From contig JALGQZ010000009.1 of assembly GCA_023105745.1 (NCBI GenBank), positions 43,677,967-43,741,966 on the forward strand: a stretch of DNA of 64,000 nucleotides, written 5' to 3'. Within the stretch, counting starts at the first letter, position 1. Each line of letters starts with the position of its first letter. Of the stretch, positions 32,946-46,379 are shown piece after piece. Source of the DNA: Austropuccinia psidii. Its lineage: Eukaryota > Basidiomycota > Pucciniomycetes > Pucciniales > Sphaerophragmiaceae. The position numbers were made by a program, and so were the translations under genes. The notes under the pieces are model-generated. The model made no database searches, had not been told where the DNA came from, and worked only from the letters and a program-made list of their open reading frames with translations.

Positions 32946-35930
32946 TTAATCCTCCCACCTGTGGTCAATACCAGACTGTTTTGGACCTCCAGAAAAAAGT
33001 TAATGCTGTTTCCAGAGCAAATAGGTATTCTTTTGCCACCTGGAGGTCAAATAAGACCCTCAAACAAATTGATATAGGGTGTTACAGGTCTGGTATTCCC
33101 AGCCCTCATAAATCTGAGGCTAGAAATATTAAATTAAGGAAACTGGATCTCCCAGCTAGGCTTCATGCAAGAAAGTACTATAAGAATACCGCTTGAACAC
33201 TTGTTGTCAAAAATTCAGAGCACAGCCATGATCCCACTGAAAATATCATGGCTTACCCTGCTTTTGAGAAGTTCAATGAGGAATAAACATCCTAAATTTC
33301 TAAAAATTATCAATCACTGCTTATTTCAAGGCAAATTTAGGCCTAATTATGCATCCAAAGGGAATCTAGTAGACCTGTAATCTTGCAATATATATAAAAT
33401 AAAAGGAATAAACTCAATAAATGAAAACTTCAAGGAAAAGGACCAAATTATTCATTGATTGACACCCTCAAAGAAAAAGCTTTTGTGTCTCATCCTCAAA
33501 AGGATTAAGAAAATAATATTAATTCATAATTATTTACTAACCCACTTTCTATTAAGATTCTTCAAAGATTCCCCTGTGTAATTTTCATGGATTTTACTTA
33601 TAAAAACATAAGTACAGAATGCCCCTCTTTCATTTTTCTGTTCAATCTCCACCAACAAGACCTTTTATGGGGCTTTCTTCTTTATGAAATATGAAACAGA
33701 AGCCTCCTACACATGGGCCTTGGGACACTATATCAAACTGCTCCAAAATAAAACAAATATTGTTCCACCCCCAGCTATTTCTATTGAAAGAGAACTGACC
33801 TTAAGAAAATCTTTCCACAGACTATTCCAATATTCCAAGATTATGCTCTGAATTTGGCACATCAATAAGGATGTATTTTCACATTGCATTAAAAATATTG
33901 GCCATGGGTCAGCTTTTTGAAATTGTCATTAGGCTTTGGAATCAATGAAATATTATCCCCTTGATTATCTTTCTTCTCAACTCTTTATTAATTTTTTTTC
34001 TTTTTTTAAAAATTTATTTACTCCTTTAGTGAGAAATAATTCAAGGAAAGCTGGAAGAAAATGCAAAAGGAAATCAAGAATCCTGAAGTAGTGGACTATT
34101 TGGCCAATACATATATCACTCTGAGGGAGTATCTCATTCCAGCATGGACCAATTACCAGCTTCTTTTGGGTGTTGGCTGCACTTCAAGAGTGGAAGGTTC
34201 CAATTAAATGGGTATAATTTGGCTCCAAAATCTAACTGGTACTCTTGGAGGGTGTCAAGACCCTCCACATGGCCTTCAAAGAGCAATTTATTGAAATTAT
34301 CAACAGAATTTCCAAATAAATGATAGTCCATGTGAAAAATTTCCCACCTCACATATTTTATCTCAATGGAAAGTTCTCTCATTATTCCCTTCAATTGGCT
34401 TTTGATAATTTTAAAACCAAAGTCACCTCCAAAGAGAAATGTTCCAAAAAAGTACAAGAATTTTTAAGGAATAACTTGCAAAAACAAGACCAAATGTGCA
34501 TTCTCAAAGAGAAATAGTCTGTAATTATCAGGATTAAATAAAAAATGGCTGTTGAAATTACCTGTGACTTATTTTCTCTTTTATTTTGGACTTATATGGG
34601 AGCTTTTTCTCATTTTCAATATGATCTTATTTACTGGATGGATATAAGGCAGATTATTACAGAGTTGAAAAAGAAGGAAAAAATATGCCAAAAGAATATT
34701 TTGAGATATTGTTGAAGACCTTTTTCAAAGTCCAATGGCAAAGATGACTCCAATTCTCCAGAATATTCAATTTGATTTAGCTGAAAAAGTGGACTTAGGA
34801 CAAATTCCAAACACCCAAGAGGACTCAAATTATTACGCAAAACATTTTCAACAATTAACAAAAAAGGGATCCGTCAAAATTTGAAATTATTTCCCAAAAA
34901 ACTAAAAGAAGAGGAAGAACTCCTCAAAAGGAACCATCAGAGAAGCCTCAAGGGAAATTTCACCTGCTTATTATCACTCTCAGACCATGAAAGTTGACAC
35001 ATATAAAGATTCTGAAGATTCATAATCATCCCTCCCCTCCATAACTGATTTGTATAACCCTTCAAAGGTTTATTATACCCTTAGAAGTTCAAGAATATTG
35101 GCCAAGAACAGCAGATCTTTAGAAAGGAAAGAACACACACCTTCAATAAATTTGCGCCTTTACAATGCGATTGATCTTAACTGTGAGCATTTCCAAAGAA
35201 ACTATCACACAAGTGATGATTTATCAAAATTATTTGTGATTTTTTTCAACATATATGACAGATTAATATCATTTTTTTAGCTAAATTAATTCTTGAATAA
35301 TTGAATTAAGGTTCCTGGCTCAGAATACTTTCCATGATTTATTTTGAAATATACTTTCAAGACACTAAATTTCCAGGGTTATAGAGATTGTGGTTAATGA
35401 CAAGTTTCTTATTAAATTTACAAGACTCAAGACACATGGGTTGATGTCAGAGGGGACCTTATTGAAGAAATTTTGAAAAAAAAACAACTTTATGAAGCCA
35501 TGAATACTTTAGTACCATCAGTAGAAGCTTGTTTTGACAGAATAGAATTTTATGAAGATGTTGGCCAAGCTACAAATAGTAAGCATATGTCCATGCCTGA
35601 AATGGGAGATCCAAATGCCCATAATTATGAAAGACCGCTTTCTTTCAATTCCAAAGTCAAATAAATTTCTCTTTTCCCTCATTTATGTCCCCCAATCAAT
35701 AACCTGCCAATACTTATATACTTCTTGGACAGCTTTTGTCATTTTTTACCCTTGGAAATTATCATTTCTTGAATTCTTCTTGTCCCACCCATTATTGTAA
35801 ATTGGTATTTTAATTCTAAACCTCAAGCTATGGGGTGGGCAGAAAAATTCTACAAGCACAGAATGCTCTATTTTTTCAACCTTCCACCTCCTAAAAATAA
35901 ACTCACTTTATTAGAGATTGATTCAGACTA
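32946..35930 (+). pseudogene. Decayed MULE transposase with FAR1-like and OTU-like regions
   Basis: Plus-strand pieces in the order of a large MULE protein. About 32946-33420: a FAR1/WRKY-GCM1-like DNA-binding segment (SRANRYSFATWRSNK, then VKNSEHSHDPTENIMAYPAF). About 33540-34520: transposase, with the first catalytic aspartate in MDFTYKN, then FMKYETEASYTWALGHYIK, ERELTLRK, and LCIWHINKDVF, followed by a GCTSRVEGS block. The ERE triplet stands where MULEs have DRE, so a catalytic aspartate is lost. About 34870-34960: basic RRGR stretch. About 35370-35930: OTU-like protease segment with HMSMPEMGDPNAHNYERPLS. Many stops and shifts; no clear TIR or TSD was found, and the ends are those of the recognisable coding similarity. 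Confidence 0.7.
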
Positions 35931-37731
35931 AACTTCATAAAATGTATAATCTCCATTCACAGTATTGTTTTTGATAAAATCTCCACTAAGTCAGCTTCTT
36001 GGTTTATTATACACAATTCAAACATAAGAATTTGTTCCTTGAAGATATGAAAATTTAATACTTTAGAAGAATTAGTCAACCACAATTTTTGGGATCTTCA
36101 TGTGAGGACACCTACTTGGATATCCCATTTGGCCCCCCAAAAAATTGCCAAAATTAAGTACTTTTGCCATGTTTTCCTTGGGATTCTTACCTTCCCTTCA
36201 AAAAAGAATTAGGGAAACTCATAATATCGGAGTTTTTTTAATTCTTTTTAGAATACAATGGCCATTTTTCCAAAAAAAAAATAGTGCCTTGGTGAAAGAA
36301 CTAAATAAGTAAAAAATAAAAAAAATAGCCAAATGGCCAAATTTTCTCCCTGGGGAATTTTGTTAAATATTTGGGGCCCATTATGTGTTCTTACTATGAC
36401 TTTAAATGTGCTAACCAAAACCCCAAAAATCATTGAGTGGTAGGACTAGATGTTTCAATTTTAAATATTTAACCAAAGGCCTCAAATTATGGATCAATGT
36501 TGTAATTTTCAAAATAATGATAATATTTCCAAGTTTTTCTACACCCAATTTATATTAAAAGCTCAAATATTTTACTACTTATATCCTTGTTATTTTTTTG
36601 GGCCATAAACGAATTAGTGGCTATTTTTGCTTTTTTCATACCAATTTTATTTCTTTATTTGGATCTAATCTAACATAGGAAGTATATATATATCCGAATC
36701 AACAAATTCAACAAATAAAAACATAAATCATAAGTACGTATATATATATATATTGTACAATTTTATCAATGAAAAGGTATTTTGCTGTTTTTAAGATTTT
36801 TTTTGAGTCAGATTCAAACCTAATAATATTATTTTTCAAGGAACACAAAACAAAAAAAACCATTTGAACATTAAGCTTATTTTATGTTCTCATTATCTCA
36901 TAGGACCAATGGGGAAAACCCCTATTTTTAAATACTGTTTAGGAATGTAATTAGTTATTATTTGAAATATGCTCAAATCATTTTATGCCAAACAAATTGA
37001 CAAATCTAAACCTTTTATCAATTTGAAAGCAAAGAAATAAATGTACCAATTTAATTGAGAAAAAATCAATTAATGAAAACTACTCAAGATATTGTACATA
37101 TTTTTTTTAAAAAACTGATAGCTTGATTTTTTATCTTTGGAAACAGATCCAAACTCAAAGTGTATAAACAAAAATCCATATGGGGATCTTTTATAAAAAT
37201 AAGTAGACACTTTATATTATCACAAAATTTTATAGCTTATCATCAAATAAAGAAGGAAATCCTTTTATATAGTTTTTTTATTATATAATAAAATACAAAT
37301 TTTTTGTGACAAATAATGTATTGGAATTTAAGAAAAATCTGAAAGTGTCACTCTTTCAAAGTACTTCAACAATTTTTGATGCCATAGAAAACTGACTGCT
37401 CTGATTGAAAGTTCATTGCATTATTTCTTTGAGCAGTCCTTTGATTATTCTCCTAATTTATCTCAATTTCAAATGATAAAAATGAGTTTTTTATGTTGTT
37501 GAGGTTTTTTTTTGAATTTTTTTGATCTAAATTCATCAACTTGAGCTAGGCGGACTGATAATCATTGTTGAGTGATTTCTCATTCACCCAGTCCTTGGTT
37601 GGGGGGAGTGGCTCGGCTCGCCCGGCTCGATGGTCAACAATCTATTTTCCCATTAGGGGAAACAAAATCTTTTCCCCCACTTCTTCCGTTCGTCATCATC
37701 ATCGAATCTTCTCACATAATTTGAGACCAAG
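35931..37731. other. AT-rich spacer and FIP1 upstream region
   Basis: No gene recognised from 35931 to about 37550. Base composition changes at about 37560, where the CT-rich leader of the FIP1-like gene starts; no clear TATA box is seen there. Confidence 0.45.
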
Positions 37732-40700
37732 ATGGATGATGACGAGGCATTCCTATACGGCGATCAGGCTTCTGATGAACCCAATTTGAACGAGAAACCG
37801 CCGACGGAATCGATTCAGGCCAGCTCACACGTCCTTAATGATTGTAAGATAGCTTTCGACTGACTTTGATGAGCGTGATGGATCGTCGGCATGCTGCTGA
37901 TGCGACATCCATCCTGTTAGCTAAAAGTAGCATCCAGTCTGTCAAGGCTTTGCCACCTCTTATGCCTTGGTCAGTCCGTCGTCGGATTTGATGGTCGCAA
38001 TTAAACTAATCACATCCATCTAAATCAGTTTTGCGAATTCGTTCGATCAAACTCAACAAGCTGGCAAATCGCTCGTCAATCCGACATCGTCAATCGGAAC
38101 GCAAAACTTACAGCCTTCCTGTTCCCTGGCTCAGCAATCGGACCCGATCTTGGATCAAGCTCAAGCGTCCAACATAAACAATCAAACTGGCTTTTTACAA
38201 GGAGCTAAAGATTTCGAGGTTATCGATCATATTCAAGCAGGTCAACAAGCTCAACTGCAGGAAGAAGATGATGAGGAGGAAGAAGAGGAAGAAGACGAGC
38301 AAGGGGCTATTGACGAATCTGATGATGTTTGTTTTCCAAACTCATTGATATCCTAACAAACTTTATCAACCCCAACAACTTGTCATCATAATTTATTCAT
38401 TAGCTCTGGTTTTTTCACATAAATGTAGGATTTAGATATCATATTAGAAGGTGATACAAGTCAAATCCCATTACCCTCACGTTTATCCTTGCCTTCATCA
38501 AAAGTCGATACATCAAGAGATTTAGGACTTATTCCACGACGTAATTGACAATCATTCGCGTCCTTCCTCACCCTTCAATCGCTAATGCTCTTCACCATAT
38601 TAATATGTTTTATAGCCATCGAACAAATCAATATCACTACTGAGTATAGACCCCTCGAACGCACCGATTTCAAACCACCTGACGCATCCCTCACTCATCC
38701 AATCAAACCTCATCCCCCTTCAAACTTGTCATCTTCGCTTAATCCAGTTCAACCTGATAATCACAACCGGCTTCCAACTCCTGAAAATTTTCATTCCCCT
38801 TCCACTCCACCCCCACAACATCATCACAACTCAAACCCAGTTGATGTAACAGTGGAGAATCCTATCATGCTTTCTGGCTATGATGACAAGGACGGTACAG
38901 CCTTGATGGATTTCGATTTTGACGCGATTCCTGATGATGAAAAAGGTTGGAACAAACCTAACGCTCACATTGCGGATTGGTTTAACTATGGATTTGATGA
39001 GGCCACTTGGCGATTGTATGTGATGAAGCAAAAAAGAATGAGGCAAACAGAAGGTTGGGCTGCAAACCCCTTTGCTGTAAGTTAATTTTCTTTAACTTTT
39101 TTGTTACAAGCCGTTTGCGTGCGCTCATATGAATGTTCAGGCTTTTGCAACAGGCAATTTACAGCAAGCATGGGATAATCTTCCCGATGAATTGAAAGAA
39201 GTCATGATGCAGACTATCTTAGGTAATCCTTCAGGTTCAGTCAACAACAATCATGGCCCACAAATGGGACCATCCATGCCATCAATGATGGTCATGAATC
39301 CAATGCTGCAAGGCATTGATCTTGGTGCATACGCCATGCAGGGAATGTCTAGCATGATGGGTGGTGGAAACGCCCCAATGAATGGCGGTCACAACAATTC
39401 AGTTAATGAGGTCTCCAATAGAGGTCAGCCCTTCTTTTTTATTATTCCCCCTTTGGGCAACATAATTTCCTGGATTGATCGTTCATCATCAATTATCATT
39501 TTTTCCCGTCAATTGTCTTTCGCCTTACCACTTTGACCACACGACTTTATTCCTCATTATACTTTAAAAATATAAGGCCTCAAACAAGACCTCAATGGCT
39601 CAACAGATCAGGCGGGGGATTCGACCGGCGTTTACGGTGATGAATTGGTTCCCCGAGAACAACAACATCATGAACAGCGGCTGCAGGATCAAATGCGACA
39701 CATGCAACATATGCAGCACATGGGTATGACAGCTGGCTTTTTGCCTGGGATGGATCTGACGGCAATGTTTGGGAATGTCAGTGGTTTCGAAGAATAAATA
39801 TATTGTGTTGTTTGTTTAAAGATTTTTTTCTTTATGAGGGACCTACCTACCGCTGAGTGGACAAAACTGATCTCTTTCCAAATCTTCAACTTACAAAGCA
39901 AGAGCATGCCATGTTCATGAATGGTCCTCAATTTAACGGAATGATGGAAATGCCTCAAATGGCACACATGCAACATATTCCTCCTCAAATGCAACAACAA
40001 ATGGTTACAGGACCTCCAATTAATATTGGAATGGCTCAAAATATGAACTCTAATGCTAGCCCTACTCCCATCAATCCATCAATGGCATCTCAAACTGCTA
40101 GGTCTTCTTCTCCTGGCGTAAACACACCAGTCATTAGTCCTGGTGTTGGTCCTGCCAATCCTAGTGGTACCTCCGGTGAATCGCCAAGATTGATGGCAGC
40201 CTCAAGCCCTGTTGGCGCAAGAGGCCGGGGCAGGGGTGGTAGGGGTAGAGGTAATAATGCTCAAGCAAGTGCCTTCCTGGCTGCCGCCGCCGCTCGCGGG
40301 CGAGGTAGGGTTATTTCTGCAGCCAATTCGGTTACACCAAGTCCTATCAATGCTACTCCTGCAACCGGCGTCAACCTTGAAACCTCGCCTCAAGTTTCTC
40401 CTGCTGTAGTATCCAATCCGCCCTCAACTTCTGTCATTTCCAACACACCTGTCCAAGAGAGTTGTAGGCAATTAACCTTTTTTCTTACCTCTACTTGTCT
40501 TGATAAATTTCATTTAAAAGCTCCACCCCATTTATTTACCTACTTTTACTGGCTCTGTAGCTCCAGAACGGCCAGCATTAAGGCCAGTTTCGCCTTTGCC
40601 CTCCAATGTTCCCACAGGTCCTCGACGTTCGATGCCAATCCTATCTGGTCCACCACCTCGTGGGCCGCGTATCACTTCTGGTTACTTTGATAAAGATGCA

Positions 40701-41359
40701 GCAGGTGCTCGAGGTGACGAGGGCTTAGATTATGGTGGGGGTGGGGGTGAAAGTCCACGAGAAGAGCGCAAAGCCTCCACCCGAAAGCATAACTACAGAA
40801 GCGAAAGAGAAAAACCAGACGACGATGGTCGACCAACAGAACGCCATGAAGATCGATCTGAAAGGTCAAGATCGAAATCACGAGATAAAGAAATTGAAGA
40901 CAAAGAGAGTTTTCACCGATCATCGAAATCTAGACACAGGCATCGAGGACGATCGAAATCCAAGGAGCTAGAGCATCGTAGCAGTCGTGAGAAGAGTGAT
41001 AAGGACAAAGAGGACGGGACCCATAAGAGTAGCAGTAAGGGTGCTACTAGCAGCAGACGAAGCAGACGTAGTCGACGCCCAGTAGAAGGAGAAGACAAAG
41101 ATGAGGATCGTGATACAAATGGAGCGGTGGGAGATGAGCGTGAGCGTGAGAAGGACAAAGAAAAAGAAGAGGAAGATCATCATGAGGCAGATTATTCCCT
41201 TCCAGTCAAGTTAGTTCCTAGAAACCGGTTTCCTCCGTAATGCTAAAAGTCGCTCCAAGCCTAACGGCCCCCTTTTTTTTTTGTCATAGTAATAGCTCAC
41301 GCAAGCGAAAGCCAAAAGAAGATCGAAGTAGTCGATCAAAGCGTGAACGAGCTGAATAA
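37732..41359 (+). CDS. FIP1: Fip1-like pre-mRNA polyadenylation factor (10 exons)
   Basis: Exons: 37732-37843, 37921-37969, 38029-38326, 38429-38540, 38616-39076, 39141-39423, 39577-39776, 39899-40460, 40561-41227, 41290-41359. All introns are GT-AG (59-153 bp); the 2814-nt join is open and gives 937 residues. Fip1 bridges poly(A) polymerase and the cleavage/polyadenylation factor in the nucleus. The start (MDDDEAFLYGD) is the usual acidic N-terminus, and a second acidic run lies near residue 140. The Fip1 motif is at about 300-340: NAHIADWFNYGFDEATWRLY. Then come a Met/Gln/Gly-rich region, a GRGRGG repeat segment in exon 8, and a C-terminal R, D, E, S and K-rich tail (exons 9-10), longer than in yeast Fip1 and more like animal FIP1L1. 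The 49-nt second exon and donors GTCAGT and GTTTGT are the least certain parts. The stop TAA sits within an AATAAA. Confidence 0.88.
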
Positions 41360-42912
41360 AAGCTTGTTTCTTTGATGATTCATCAACTACGCAATTTTTT
41401 CTATCAATGATTGCCTTAACGCTATTTTTTTCCAACAATAAATTAAAATTAAAAAAATAAAACCAGCGAAACGTGAAAACTTCAAGTTTTTTTCATCACA
41501 AACCGGGGTTTTCGCTTGCTTTCTAGGGGTCTTAGTCAAACCTTGATAGTCTTCATGGGATTTTGAATAAAATTGAAATCCGCCGTAATATAATTTTTTT
41601 GATTTCTTTAAATAAAGTCAATAAGTGAAGATATGTAAAACGCATTACTTTTTACTTGAGTCGGAAACAAAGTCCCCGAAGAGAAAAATATAGGAAGGCC
41701 AGCATATCAAAAACTACAAACATGTTTTAATAATTCTTATAATCTTACAAATGGGCTTTTTTGGAATCATAAGTGCTTTTTTATCTTTTTATCTTTGAGC
41801 TTTATAGAAGGTTTTGTTGAAGGGTTTTATTTAAAAAAAAAACTTTTTCAATGGAGGAAAGTATAGATTTCACAAGCGGATTCAACCCAAGAAGCCCTCA
41901 ATAATAAGCATACAAATTTAATCCAGCTTATTCGTCCAAAACCAGATGTTTTTTTTATGTATCTGACTGTAGTAAGGCGGGTATATGTGAATTAAAATTT
42001 TCTTGAGGGAAAGAGGAATACCAGGGCATGACTGACTCCTCTAGAGTCCTGACTGGTGCTGATTTAGTAGCGTAACGTTGAGCTTGGGCAAAGAAGTTAC
42101 GATATCAATACCATAAGCATTATTTTTCGACCATTTCTTTTCTCTCAAGGTGGCTCGTAATTGCTTTGATGGCTTCTTTCTGATTGGAGACAAAGGGGTA
42201 TTCAAGGCGTTTGTTTCTGATTTATTGATCTATTAATTTTTGAATAAAGAAATGAATCATGAAGCAATTCTTTTTTTTCAAACAAAGAATATAAATTTGT
42301 GACTTAAAACATTTATTTTTATAAAGACATGCTAGGACCGCTCCAAGCACATGAACTCTCAATTCAGGAATTCTCACCATGTATTTCATGAAAATGTATC
42401 CTAAAAATATGCTTTCTTTTGACAAAATCCATATTTTTTCTTTTTTCATGGAAGATTCTTTCAACTCAGAATTTACATACTTTTTCGAAATAATAAACTT
42501 AAACCCATATGCATTAAATCTAAATTCTAGGCTCAAATAGAAACCACAAATAAGATGTTACCTTGGTTTTGTGACTTTTGTGAAGTTTTTTTCGAAAGAA
42601 AATGGAGAGATTTACCTTTAATATTTGAAAATAGATGATTCAAATAATTTTTTCGTCTTTATTTGTTCCAGAAAAGAAAGGTATAAGGTTTTCTATTCAA
42701 GATTGAAATTAGCTTTCAAAAACATGAACAAAATCACATTTAAAGCTTCAAAAATTCTAATAAAAAACATGTTTAGATTGGAAAATTGAACTTTATTCAA
42801 ATGAATTTATTTCTTTGTTATATCAAAATCAGATAATTGTAATCAAAATCAAATTTTTGATGTCAAGTCTGGATTAAAAGCTGAAAAATTAACCACTCAT
42901 GCTTGATTCATT
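41360..42912. other. FIP1 3' flank and AT-rich spacer
   Basis: Several AATAAA-like signals lie within 100 bp of the stop (for example 41355-41360 and near 41437). Farther on the sequence is AT-rich; the minus-strand open frame at 42222-42536 has no recognisable content. Confidence 0.45.
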
Positions 42913-43017
42913 CACTTAGGGTTTGGTTGCATTCTATTACAATCTTTTTTTAAAAGGGAAATGAAATAAAACTGAATATGGAGTTTTTCAAAATGATAAT
43001 AAAATAAATAAGTAGGC

Positions 43018-43126
43018 CTGGTTTATGATTGGGTTTTGAACTGTATTTGAAATTGAAATTGATTTTTTTTCATTAATTTTATGTTAAATTTATATCAAGA
43101 TAATCACAAAATCATCTCAAAATACT
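43018..43126 (+). repeat. Left arm of a long-range inverted repeat
   Basis: About 110 bp that matches the reverse complement of 49350-49467. Shared blocks are TTTATGAT..G.TTTTGAACTGTATTT and AATCACAAAATCATCTCAAAA. Candidate subterminal repeat of a DNA transposon. Confidence 0.65.
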
Positions 43127-43278
43127 ACCACAATTTTTGAATTTTTTACTATTTTTTTTTTTTGAATTCTCATAAGCTCAATTTTTCAAGAAAAATAATT
43201 AAATAAATTTGTGTAATCTCACTTGAAAGTTATAATTAATAGTTTTTTTTTAAAAAAACCTCACTCATTTCTTTATTC

Positions 43279-43672
43279 ATGGCTGATGCCACTCCAAACT
43301 CACAATCAAATACTTACAATGGCATTGAAAGGCCCCTTTTTCAGGTCAACAATGCTGAAGGGTTCCCCAGCTCACCTAGTTGAAGCAGGAATGTTTTAAA
43401 TGAAAGCATGAATGCTATCAATGGGCCACCATTGGAGAGTCAAGTGGCTGTAGAAGAAGTTCCAAGTCAAGCATGAAGAAAATGATACAAACAACATACC
43501 TATGAAGAGGCAAAATTACAAGGGCAAAATCTAGAACATGAGTGATCACTAAAGTGTCAAAGAAAGATGAATGAATGTGTTAATTCTGAATCCCAGAAAT
43601 TGCAACAAGCAGAGAATTTACTTATACCTCAAGATGCACAGAAACATTGCAAGAGTTGTTTTTGTGGAGTGA
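43279..43672 (+). pseudogene. Decayed coding segment of unknown family inside the inverted-repeat region
   Basis: A plus-strand frame from ATG 43279 reads a polar, gag-like or linker-like sequence (MADATPNSQSNTYNGIERPL, then ESMNAINGPPLESQ) with several stops. Similar amino-acid texture continues to about 43670 (ESQKLQQAENLL). I do not recognise the family. It lies between the inverted arms at 43018 and 49467 and points inward. Confidence 0.35.
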
Positions 43673-45095
43673 AGACAGCATGAAGGGGTTGTTGAATTTA
43701 ATGATGGAATTATGTATGGACTTTGAGAACTTAGAGAACACGTAAATGGGGGTTGTTACTTAGTCTTGTCATTTGAAGAGTCACAAGCATCACAAAAATG
43801 ATTATATGGATTTGAAAAATATCACCTTTGAGACTTTGAATCATTGTTATAGGGCCCTGATGATCACTTTTAGAGTAATTCTAAGGATTTTTTGGAGGGT
43901 GATTGAACTAGTTTGTATGTTATCTTAGATTATAAAGAATTCTTGTGATGCAAATTGGGGGGAGATTTTTTTTTTTCAATTGCAACATTATTATATAAAA
44001 AATGAGGTACACAAACCACTGATTACATTAGTGATAATAGCTTAGTTGATTAATTTATTTGGATGTAGGTAGAGTAAATTCTGAAACAGATTAATTCAAA
44101 TGATTGTAGCATGAATGCCACAGGAATGAAGTGAGGGAATTCTACAAAGTAAACAGATGAAATGGAAAATCAAGAAACAATAAAAGATAGTCATAATGAT
44201 AGGATAGAAGGAAATTTGTGGGAGGTTAGGGATCACACCAAAACAGAGAATGAGGATTCATAAAGCAGGAAGGGTAACAAAGATTAAGGATTTCTTAGGA
44301 ATGACAAGATAGTGTCAGTTCCAAAATTGGAAGCTATTTCTAGATCAAGATAAGCATTAGGATTTCTGCACTGTGATTCAATTATTCAATTTTTGGCTTT
44401 CAGTATGGTGTCAACATGGAAATATCAATCTTTTATCAATAAGATAAATAATAAAATTTGGAAAATGTTAATTTTCTAAAATGGGAAAGATTGAGCCAAT
44501 TAAAAAGAGTTATTTCAAAAGAAAAATTGGAAGATAAAAGAGAATAGGAATGGTGTAAAAGGGAAAAATCAAGTAATGATCAGTTGAATATGTGACATTA
44601 CTTTCTAAAGCTACAGGTTTTTATAGGGAAGGTTTTCCAAATTTATAGGATTGAAAATAGGTATGGGCTTGATTCTTATTAACAAGTAGATTATTTTTAT
44701 GAAAAGGGTACTAAAGTAAAATTAATTCATTCTTAGAAATAAAACAATGTATATTTAATATAAATTTATTAATTGAAAAATATCAATACACTTACATTTT
44801 AACCCCAAAATTCTAACCATTGACTCTTTTGTTTTCATTTTTTTTTATAAGATTTAGCAAAAAAACTTCCTACCTCTTCATTAAATATTTTGTGCAAAAT
44901 TATACATGAAATGGTAAGTTTTACTGTGTTTAGTGGTAAAATAACCTGAGTAGTCAATAAACAGAAAAATCTGTTTTTCATTGAACAAATTCTTTCTCAA
45001 CTACTATTCTTCAATCTTCAACCAAAATGGTAAATTAATCATTTTTCAAGCTATTAATAAACTTGTGTATGATGAGTATCTTTCCTTTAAATGGT
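43673..45095. other. AT-rich spacer
   Basis: No open frame or named repeat recognised. Confidence 0.4.
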
Positions 45096-46370
45096 GTTGG
45101 TGAAACCATGTAAACCCTTATGTGTTTTTACCATAAACTTATGTGTTTCTAACAATTTATGGCCAAAACACATAAGTGACCTATTTTTTGAAATAAAATT
45201 CCTCAGGATTAGTTTTGAGGATTTTATTAATTTTTTCTGAAATGGGATGTCAATATCCCCAAATTTTTTCAATTTCCTTTTTGCCAAATTTCTCAAATTC
45301 AGTCAATTTGATGAAAAATGCCATATTTTTTTTGAAAAATTAATTTAAAATCTTCCCACTAATTAATTCCCTTAATTTCCTTTTTAAAATGAAGAGTTCA
45401 ATATTTAAAATAAAAAACAAAAAGGAAATAATTTTGGGGAATTTTTCTTGTGGGACAAGTGAAGGCACAAAAAGGTGTTTTTTTTTCAATTTTTTTTTTC
45501 ATGTTTCTAATATGACTATTTTTAAGTAAAAAAGTGCCACATTTTTGATAAAAAAAAATGAGACTAAGGTGGGATTTAAGTAATAAATAGGACTGAGGAG
45601 GGGGATAATTGGCATAAATTGTATATACAAAAATCAATCAATCTGAATCAACCTCCAAAATAGTTGGTTTTTTTTGAGGGGGGGGGGGGAGGAAGATTGG
45701 ACAGATATAACATCCCATGTTTATTAAATTTATCTGCCCACCCCAGGGCTTGTGGTTGGGCAGAAAATTCCCAATTCACAGTAATGGGGTCTGAAATTCA
45801 CCTTCAGTTGTGGGTTGAAGCATTACTTAGTGAAAATAAGTATAAATTCAAAAAAAAGGGGAATTTGGGGATTTGCAATGTGGAAAGAACCTTTCAAAAT
45901 GTGAGAAAGAAGTGATAAAAGGTTTTCAAAGTCAAATAAAATGGGAAAAAGCTGAAATGAAGAGATTTGAAATTAAGAATAAACAAAGAGGAAAGATAAA
46001 AAAATGGAATTTTAGAGGCTTGGAAGCAGGTTGTTTTGTATGAAAATGCAGTCTTTGGGGGAAAAAAAAGGAAAAAAGTGTGAAAAGATTTGCAAAATTT
46101 CTTTGGTAATGCTGTTCTTCAAAAAAAAAAAAATTGTTTGGGGGGGGATAATGTGGATTATTTGGGTTTTTAGGGGGATGTGCAAAAAAACTGAAACAAT
46201 TGAGTTAGAGGGGTTTTATGGGGAAAGAACCTTTTTTTGGTGGGTTTTGGGTTGTTTTGGAACAATACAGGGTTTTTTGTTTCATTTAAATTTAAAATGG
46301 GCCCAGGGAACCCCTTATGTGTTTTTACCAATTTATGGCAAAAACAAATAAGGGCTTAAATATTTTTACC
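45096..46370. mobile_element. Candidate non-autonomous element with terminal inverted repeats
   Basis: The left end (about 45096-45134) contains TAAACCCTTATGTGTTTTT then ACCATAAA. The reverse complement of the right end (about 46328-46370) contains TAAGCCCTTATTTGTTTTT then GCCATAAA. Both are led by a GGT(G/A) start. The 1.27-kb interior has many homopolymer runs and no transposase. No convincing TSD was found, so boundaries are approximate. Confidence 0.5.
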
Positions 46371-46379
46371 AAAATGATT

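Noticed and set aside
40913..41438. Minus-strand open frames opposite FIP1
   Set aside because: They mirror the arginine/serine-rich codons of the FIP1 tail and have no independent support.
45664..45915. 83-codon frame inside the TIR element as a gene
   Set aside because: It starts in a poly-G run and has only a faint resemblance to the tail of the MULE OTU region; not enough to name.
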